The notes under the pieces: model-generated | What the model saw: only the letters and a program-made list of their open reading frames with translations | Databases searched by the model: none | Told to the model about the DNA's origin: nothing | Assembly (NCBI RefSeq): GCF_000003195.3 | Contig: NC_012878.2 | Span: 19,320,641 to 19,384,640 of the forward strand | Direction: 5' to 3' | Length of the DNA: 64,000 nt | From: Sorghum bicolor | Taxonomy: Eukaryota; Streptophyta; Magnoliopsida; Poales; Poaceae | Shown: in pieces, positions 57,094-64,000 of the stretch | How the letters are laid out: each line of letters opens with the position of its first letter | Numbering within the stretch: the stretch's first letter is position 1 | Program-made: the position numbers and the translations under genes

Positions 57094-58844
57094 TGTTGAC
57101 AGGAAATAAGACCTAGTTCTATATACTCAAAAGCCCGTCAATAGTCCTCAATTGAAGGAAGATAAGCATCACATGAAAACATTTATCACTAATAAAGTTC
57201 CATTTGTACTCTTAGCTTGTTCAATGCAGGGAAGAAGGAAATGAGCCCTGTGGGCCCCATAACCTCAGTCATTCGACCATGGTTTGGGCCCACCAGGGGC
57301 TCCCCTCCATGGCATGAGCCCTGGCATACTCTAAGGAGTCAATCCCAACCCTTGGATCCAAGTGTGCCAGGGGCCCCAAAGGTCAGTCGGCCGACCGAAC
57401 AATTGGGTCATGCAACCTTACCCGGCCTCCCACTAACCTAAGGACCTTCCAGGAGGTTAGCGGGACCCACTATCATCTAGATGGCAGGTCGGCCGACCTA
57501 TAGGTGGCCCCATCTGGAGTCAGTTCACTCCCACCGACCTTCCTCACATTTACCATGTGTGCTAATGCCCCGACTGTCCATCTAAGGCGGTTGGGAGGTC
57601 AGTGCATCCAAGGGTAGAGAAGGAAGGAGCATGCGGATCGCTGACGTGGCACCCCCCCTCTCACCTCTATATAAGGAGGGGTCCTCTGCCTTCCCAAGAC
57701 ATCTTCCATCTCTCATCACCATATTTCATTTCCAAATCACACTTTGGAGATCAAGTGTAGTGTAGTGTAGTGTAGTCTATAGTGGGAGTTAGAGTCGAGT
57801 CGAGCAAAGCCCGGGTCTCCGGAGCTATCTTCTGGAGAGTCTGGTATAGCTCTTGTACCTTTTCTCTTGTATTACATTCTTTATATCAATATAGTCTTTC
57901 TTTACTTTCCTAAGTATTTACTTCAAGTCTTTACTTTGAGTATTGCTTAGTACATTACTATACTTGTAGTAGTGTTGTGTCTTAGTCTTATTAGTGTAGC
58001 TGTCTTAGTTAGATTAGTGTCTTCAACACCTTGTGTGTGTTTCACTACCATTAGGGTCTTTGGCTATTTATGTGATAGTTGAAGTTATAAGACTAGTGTA
58101 AGCGAGGTGCTTAGGCTAGTGCTTATTAGTGGATACCATCATATCAAAAGTGTTAGCGGGTGGCAGCGAAGTGTGACTGGCCTCTGCTTCCTAGTAGGTT
58201 CTATTCACATCGGGTACGGTCTGTAGGCGCCCATAAGTCAAAAGTCCACTTGGATAGGAGTTTCGTCCTCCTATCGTAGTCGACTTCCACCACACAAGAC
58301 TGTTTGGATAATAGTCTAGTTGAGTCACTTACATTGATTAGGATTAGAACACAGAAGTAGGGTTAGATACATAGGATTCCTTACTTACTCATTGTCCTCC
58401 CACCTAGCTAGCTCGCTACCAGTTATCTTTACTTACCTTTATCTTGCTACTCTTACCCCCCTATTAGCACTAGTGAACTTAGATTGAGTAGACACAAACC
58501 ACGGATATCCATCCATATATTTTTTAGAGTCTTAGTCCACTTCCCGTGAGCGAACTATAAATTACGACACCATGGATACTCACCACAGTTAAAGTGCTAC
58601 AGTGGTACCTATGCGCTTGCAGAGTTACCCTTGGTACATCTTACATCACCGCTAGAGTTTAGCGTTGCTTAGCATTTCTAGAGCCGTTGCTTAGGGTAGC
58701 ATGACAAGCTATCCTAGTAACAGCTCAGGCTTGCATTCAAGCTGTGCTGGTTTGGCGCCACCATGTCTAGATACTTGTAACATCTTACTCTAGCCGGAGT
58801 GCGTTAAGATTTGCCAACAAGCATTTCTAGAGCTATTGCCGGGG
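57094..58844 (+). repeat. Second degenerate Athila-like LTR (LTR2) and primer-site remnant
   Basis: Starts TGTTGACAGG and ends TTTGCCAACA at 58819, followed by AGCATTTCTAGAGCTATTGCCGGGG-type sequence that aligns with the Athila primer region at 6901-6924. TATA box TATATAAG at 57668-57675. It contains a GGTCGGCCGACC-like phrase and GTGGCCCC shared with the next LTR. A partial copy of the primer-site phrase (AGCATTTCTAGAGCCGTTGC) also occurs at about 58670. Confidence 0.55.
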
Positions 58845-58971
58845 AAGCGTCGTACTAGGAATCTCTAATAAATTGGAATCCGTGGTCTACTCTGAAATCT
58901 AAGTATCCATTAATGTTAGCGGCTTATCCTTGTCTTATTTCTCGTTATCGTGAATCTAGACAGTGCATGAG

Positions 58972-60315
58972 TGTTGATGGTAGATAAGCCCTATTTTTAC
59001 CCCACCAAAACCGGCAACAAAGGTTAAGTTTTGGGGATAACACCAAGCAACTAAGTAGTGACATAGGTACAATTCACTTGGTTCCACATGTACATGTCAT
59101 TATTTGGATGCAGGTGCAAATAGCCACTAATCAAGCCTGATCAAGCTCAAATGAAGCAAAGATAATCAAGAACCAAAACCACCACATATCAACAAAATAT
59201 TGAAGATGACAAGTGGAGACAAAATGTGGAGCAAGGTGGTGGGCTAACCCCCCTAAGGGTAGGTCGGTCGACCCACATTTGGTGGCCCCCCACCTGGTCC
59301 ACACTCCCACCGACCTCAGCACCATCTCGAAGGTTGGTGGGGCCCACATGGAGGCAAAAGCTCGGTCAACCAACCTATGATGTAGGCCCACATTAAGTTG
59401 GTTCACTCCCATCGACATCCCCATGATGAACATGTGATGGAAATCCCCAACCATTGATCATATGGCAGTTCCAACATCGGTTTGATCTAACGGTGGAGAA
59501 GAGGGAGCACGCGGATCGTTGATGTGGCACTAGAGTAGCCCCTACTCCATATCTCCCCTATAATTACCCCTTAGAGAGCCTAGTTAATCATGATGTTCCT
59601 TAGGAAGGGCTACTCTTAGCTAGTATGAGAATAGAGGGAAGAGAGTGAGGAGTTTCTCAAGGAGTCCCGGCTTGTCGGGAGTCTTCTTCCTGGAGTGCCT
59701 CAGCGGATGCGTGTCTTCTAGTAAGTCTTCCTTCTAGTTGCCTTTCATCAGAGTACTTCCAGTATTTACTTTCTCTCTCAGTTTAATTTAAGTATACAAC
59801 CGGCCTACTGGCACATTGCTTTGCCTTGTGTGAAGTGCTTGAAACCTTAGATGTGTCTAGAGTAATAGAATTAGTGTAGACGTGGTGTCTATACTAAGTC
59901 TGCCCTTGTGGACTTTTTGTCGCACCTGAAGAACGCCAGCAGCGAAGCGTGACAGGCCTCTGTTGGACATTAGGAGTTCTCTTCAGTGCGTTGTTAGGCA
60001 AGATGCAAATAATAGTTGGCCTGCATGGTTGCTATCTAGGGAAGTGTTTCACCACACCCTTTTCACCTATCGGCCATAGTAGGAAGGGAGTTAGCTCTCA
60101 GCATACTTAGGATAGCTTAGCCAGAAGCCAAATACTAGAAATACCTCTCCACCCAATCCTAAGCCCTTTGATCATCATCCGATGACTCAATTGGTCTAGT
60201 TAGTCCACTTCTCGTTCCCCGTGGAAAATACAATACCTAGAATACTCTTGGTGAAGTGCTGCATTGACCACCGTCCGCATGCGGTAAAACTGTTTGCCAC
60301 TTCTGGTGTCACACA
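58972..60315 (+). repeat. Third degenerate Athila-like LTR (LTR3)
   Basis: Starts TGTTGATGG and ends near GTCACACA. The U5 end repeats the Athila pattern (CCGTGGAAAATACAATACC, GAATACTC, GTGAAGTGCTGCAT, CCGCATGCGG). It is followed by AGCATTCTAGTGGTGTGCC, a decayed primer-site phrase, and about 20 bases later by element E. Shared phrases with LTR2 (GGTCGGTCGACC, GTGGCCCCCCACC) indicate related families. Confidence 0.5.
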
Positions 60316-60352
60316 AGCATTCTAGTGGTGTGCCAAGAACTGACAATCCTAG

Positions 60353-61383
60353 TGTCGGTGTTTTCCCCACGGGGGGTCACACCAACGAGTAAATTTGTAT
60401 GCGTGCTCCCTTTCCCAGATGGTGATGCAAGAAGACACAAAGATTTATCCTGGTTCGGGCAAGAGAAGGCCCGACGTCCAGCGGGGGAGGGAAGTCTGTA
60501 TTATCTTGCACCTAAGTGCTTGTACAGGGGTGAATACAAGCGTCGTATGGAGTGCGTGAGCTCTACTGCGTATGGTGTAGCCTTGCGTTCTATTCCTGAG
60601 TCCCTCCTTTTATAGCTCCAAGGAGAGACCCAGGGTACATGTATAGGTGCCAGAGTAGGGGTCGATAGCAGCATGGAGCGCTGACCTACTCGAGGCTTCC
60701 GTACCGGCATGGCCTCGAGCTGTCCCATCTTGATAGCCTGGTGATGATTACGCGTGCCCCTGCATTATGCTCTGCGTGCCGTCTTGTGTTGGTTCAACGA
60801 TCGCATGCTTGTACAGTATGGCGGCAGATCCGGCGGGGTGGTTGTGGTGTTGTCAGTCGACGCCCAACTCGTCCCCAGGATGGAACTCTGTTCGGTCGAG
60901 GGTCGGACGCCGTGTAATGTGCCGATATCTGGAGCGCTGACCTTGGATGTCTCGAGGGGGTCCCGATTAGATGTCCCATCTTCGTTTCCTGCATCTTGAC
61001 ACGCCCTGGATTGTTTGGTGGGGAAGGCTGCAAAAAGAACGATGAGACGGGTGCCTGTTTCCTATCACGCTTCCCGCGGTCAGTGTGTTAGGTGGGAAAA
61101 TGGCAGGTGCATTAAATGCCCTGGCTCTCGTGCGCGCGTCAGGCGGCGGACAGTGTCCTTGCGCTCGGCGCTTCCCGATTCGCTCGAGCCCGTTTCCGTA
61201 TTCTACGGTAGCCAGCGCTCGACCCCTGATTGGTTCGCTCGACGCTATTTCCGTCTTCGAGGCTGCGGACGTCGATGGCTGCGTATATGCACATCTAGAG
61301 CGTCGAGTCGAGGGCCTCGTCCTGTGTACGGATAGTCTTGTTACGTGCATCGGTGAGGGTACCCCTTATTGATACCCTCGACA
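60353..61383 (-). repeat. 3' LTR of element E
   Basis: 1031 bases; plus-strand ends are TGTCGGTGTTTTCC and CCTCGACA, so the minus strand reads TGTCGAGG...CACCGACA. A minus-strand TATAAAAGG lies at 60614-60606. The partner LTR is outside the window, so the boundaries rest on end motifs only. Confidence 0.75.
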
Positions 61384-62160
61384 GTAGCCCTCGAGTCTCC
61401 GTTCGAGCGCTGGCGCTCGAGTGGAGGCTGTATTCTCGGGTCGAGCTTCCGTGGGGGCGCGCGAGCGACCCCGCGGGGGTAGCCCCCGAGCCCTTGAAGG
61501 AGTTTTTGACTCCTTCGAGGGTTATATTGCCTAGTTTGCAGAAACGATATCGACACCAGTGGTGGTAGGTTCTGATTGGCTCGTTTTACGTGGAGGTTTC
61601 GACGTACTCTCGATAGAGCGAGAATCTTCCCCCCCAGATGGAGTTCCTAGCGGGTAGTCCAAGTGAGAACCTGTGCCCCTTTCGAGGGGGTCAGCTGTAG
61701 CCCGGAGGCGTTCTCATAAAGCGGGATTGACGTGGTCGGGGATACTAGTCTCATTCGATAGAGTCCGGCGGCTCGATGCCTCCCGTCGGGGGGATTCCTC
61801 TCGACTGTCTCGACCCTACCTTGGATATCGCCAGCGAGTCTTCGAGGCGGGCCTCGATCTTTGACCGCTCGCTGGGGATCCCTGACTCTGGTGCTCGAGA
61901 TCGGCTGTCGAACCCTTTCGGCGGGCCAGCCATCGACCTCTCGAGACTCTCGCAGGTACGCCCCTTGGCTTACAAGGGAAGGAAGTGGCCGTGGCAGTTC
62001 GCCTTTTTGCTCGTTGGGCGCGCCTCTTCAGGTGGGTGACGTTACGACACTGCGTCGGCGTGAAATTCGGAGCGCCCCGCCTGTGAGGAGAAAGAGACGG
62101 TTAGGTGGCGCATTTATGGGGGGAGTTACCTCATTTCTCGGATCTGTCCGTTGGCGGACT
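61384..62160. other. Element E 3' untranslated region
   Basis: No gene recognised. The polypurine phrase abuts the LTR (minus strand GGAGACTCGAGGGCTAC) and a related GTAGCCCCCGAGCCC occurs about 95 bases away at 61479. CTCGAG and CTCGA/TCGAG phrases are frequent. Open frames here are unsupported. Confidence 0.55.
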
Positions 62161-62166
62161 GCTGCC

Positions 62167-62173
62167 TATAAAT
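62167..62173 (+). promoter_or_regulatory. TATA box of the antisense gene in element E
   Basis: TATAAAT, about 145 bases before the start codon at 62313; a pyrimidine-rich leader (CTTCTTCCTTCCGCC) lies between, as in plant promoters. Confidence 0.6.
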
Positions 62174-62312
62174 ACGCCGTGGCGTCGCCGCCATTCTTTC
62201 TTCTTCCTTCCGCCTTCTCGCCTTCATCCTCTCGTTGCCTTTGCTCTCTCGCTGCCTTACGCGCGCGTGCACCCCCTCGAGCGGTAGCGGATCCATCGTC
62301 CTCCCAACCAAG

Positions 62313-63776
62313 ATGCCTGTGACACTCGTCGCCGCCGCCGACTGGCGCCCGTCGTCGATGACGGAGCGCCGGTTGCTAGAGCTTGAGAGTGAGGGACTCT
62401 TGCGCCGCCGCACCTCGCTGTCGTCGCCAGAGTGGATCGCGCCGTCGGTGAGTCATAGGGAGCCCCAGCCGCCCGAGGGCTATGTGGTGTCGTTCGCCAA
62501 GTTCCACCACCACGGACTGGGCGCTCCCCCGAGCCGCTTCATGCGGGCCTTCTGCTTCCACTATGGGGTGGAGCTCCAGCATTTCTCCCCGAACGCCATC
62601 ACCGTCGCGGCGGTCTTTGCCGCGGTGTGTGAGGGCTATCTAGGGATGATGCCCCACTGGGATCTGTAGCTCCACCTCTACAGGGGCGAGCTTTTCAACG
62701 CCCCCACCAGAACCACTGGTGTGAGGAAGCACGTGCGGGCCGGGTGCCTCAACCTGGTGCTGAAGACGAAGAAGACGGAGAGGCCGCGCGAGTATATCCC
62801 GGTGGGGCTGTCGTCGAACCACGCTGGGTGGGACTCCCAGTGGTTCTACTTGAGGAACGACGACGGTCTCTTCCCCGCTTACACGGGCCGTCTGATTACA
62901 GAGCGCCCGGACAACTGGACGTACGGCGTCGTCCAAGAGCACCAGTCGCGGCTCGACCCCCTCCTCGACGCCATGAAGAAGCTGCGTCTGGAGGGCCTGT
63001 CCGCCGCTCTCGTCCTCCCGGCCGTCCATCGTCAAAGGGTCCTCCCTTTGATGTATCGGCCGTTGAGGATGGACGAGATGGGGTCTGGCATCTTGTCGCG
63101 GGATCTCGAGGCTTGCCGAATGTCCAACGTGGCTCTGGCGGACGATGAGATCGCTGCCCGGGTCAGGGCGGCCATCGCCGGTGACTTCAAGTCGAAGCAC
63201 GTCAACGGCTTCCCTATGAGGCCCGACGAAGGTTCGGTCGACCTGGTATGCTCTTTTCTCGCACATAGCTCCGATTCTGGATTTTCCTCGATCCTTTTTT
63301 TTAAACCTTCCTTTATTCTGGCAGGGTCGTATTGATGTCCGATCCTCGAGGCCCCCTGTGACAGGCGGTCGATCGTGACAGGCGGCGCCAGTCCGCCGAA
63401 AAGCTGAAGTCCGCCAAGGACTCTGCAAAGAAAGGGGAGAAAAAGAAGAATCTCGACTGCCAAGCATTAGATGCGCGTCGAGCTCAATCCAGGCGGAGGG
63501 GGGAGCCTGAGGAAGAATCCCCCAGCGAAGATGATGATGACGACGAGGACAGCGACGACTCCGAGGGGATGGCGTCACGTCTCGATCGGATCCTCGAGGG
63601 CCCGCCTCGAGGTGACGTCGACATCCCCCGGACGGAGGCTCCGAAGGAGGGCCCGAGCGGATCCCACCGCCCTCGGGCCGACACGCCTCCTGCGCCCTCG
63701 ACTGGCCAGGTCGCGCCGCGCCCTCCCCCCGCGCCCAGGGGGGTGGCCATGCTAGGCCCCAGGCGACGGGTCCACT
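62313..63776 (+). pseudogene. Antisense gene of element E: Transposase_28 (putative gypsy-type) protein
   Basis: ATG at 62313 (MPVTLVAAADWRPSSM). Exon 1 runs to 63245 and holds the PF04195-type domain: GLGAPPSRFMRAFCFHYGVE, LQHFSPNAITVAAVFAAVCE, then DSQWFYLRND. One in-frame TAG at 62667 (a Trp is expected there by comparison with the element D protein) breaks it. A GT-AG intron is likely at 63246-63364, after which the frame continues as a basic stretch (DRDRRRQSAEKLKSAKDSAKK), a long acidic run (SEDDDDDEDSDDSEG) and Pro/Arg-rich sequence to TGA 63776; more exons may follow. Function unknown; the acidic and basic tracts suggest a nuclear or nucleic-acid role (inference). Confidence 0.78.
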
Positions 63777-64000
63777 GACTCGTGGTCGCGCTGCGGCCTC
63801 CGAGAAAGGAGAGGCCAGCCGCAGGAGCGCCAGTCCTGGAGCCCGCCAAGCGGGAATTGCTGTGCCAGTGCCAGTGCCTGCACTCGAGGGGCCCGGAGCC
63901 TTGGCGCGGGGTGGCTCGAGGCCCACCGGTAGGGGTACCGGTAGGCGAGCTATTCTTCCCGTAGGGTAAGCTTTTTGAAGTTGTGACTTTTGTTTACCCA
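63777..64000. other. End of window inside element E
   Basis: GC-rich sequence continuing the antisense gene region (possible further exon or frame-shifted continuation) with two more CTCGAG sites. The long minus-strand open frame over 62640-63926 is treated as a shadow of the antisense gene because it lacks gag-pol motifs. Confidence 0.5.

Larger units (their letters stand above)
60353..64000 (-). mobile_element. Element E: Tat-lineage retrotransposon, 3' end only (continues past the window)
   Basis: A minus-strand LTR (60353-61383), a polypurine region, a spacer, then a plus-strand Transposase_28 gene with a TATA box: the same order as the 3' end of element D. Sense gag-pol would lie beyond base 64000. 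The palindrome CTCGAG occurs 15 times in 3.6 kb. Confidence 0.82.

Noticed and set aside
60325..60615. Open frame at the edge of element E
   Set aside because: It crosses the LTR boundary and has no recognisable domain.
62640..63926. 428-codon minus-strand open frame in element E
   Set aside because: Arg/Pro/Gly-rich composition, no gag or pol motif, and it lies opposite a clearly recognisable Transposase_28 exon; it is a GC-driven shadow frame.

Overview
This window is plant nuclear DNA, most likely from a grass (Poaceae), and consists almost entirely of nested Ty3/gypsy LTR retrotransposons. I found no ordinary host gene, rRNA, tRNA or CRISPR. The grass assignment is inferred from the element types: Tekay/Del chromovirus with ~4-5 kb LTRs, Athila-like elements with a tRNA-Asp primer site, and Tat-lineage elements with antisense plant-mobile-domain or Transposase_28 genes. 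All counts and divergences below were made by eye.

Layout. (A) 1-20623: a non-coding element with ~4.9 kb LTRs (left LTR cut by the window edge) and a tRNA-iMet-type primer site, resembling a LARD. Its interior is split by an Athila-like element (5562-13401). (B') 20624-34735: the 3' part of a Tekay chromovirus (integrase, chromodomain, PPT, 3.9 kb LTR), split by Tat element C (21633-30528, target duplication CCAAC). (B) 34736-54754: a second, 5'-truncated Tekay element (gag, protease, RT, RNase H, integrase, chromodomain, 4.0 kb LTR), split by Tat element D (37541-49582, minus strand, target duplication AAGAT, LTRs differing at 3 of 462 sites). 54755-60352: a ladder of degenerate Athila-like LTRs. 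(E) 60353-64000: the 3' end of a third Tat element on the minus strand, cut by the window edge.

How the parts work. The sense genes are the usual retrotransposon set: gag packages RNA, and protease, reverse transcriptase, RNase H and integrase copy and insert it. Nearly all are broken. Each of the three Tat elements also carries a second gene on the opposite strand with its own TATA box, GT-AG introns and, in C and D, a coiled-coil tail. Each Tat element is also peppered with its own short motif over LTRs, sense genes and antisense gene: GCCGAT/ATCGGC in C (about 65 copies in 8.9 kb), CGACCAG/CTGGTCG in D (about 23 in 12 kb) and CTCGAG in E (15 in 3.6 kb). I propose, as a hypothesis only, that the antisense proteins and the element-specific motifs form a self-recognition or anti-silencing system analogous to VANC proteins of VANDAL transposons. 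A second pattern is that 22 of 26 in-frame stops are TAG, as expected if methylated cytosines in CAG/CTG sites decayed.
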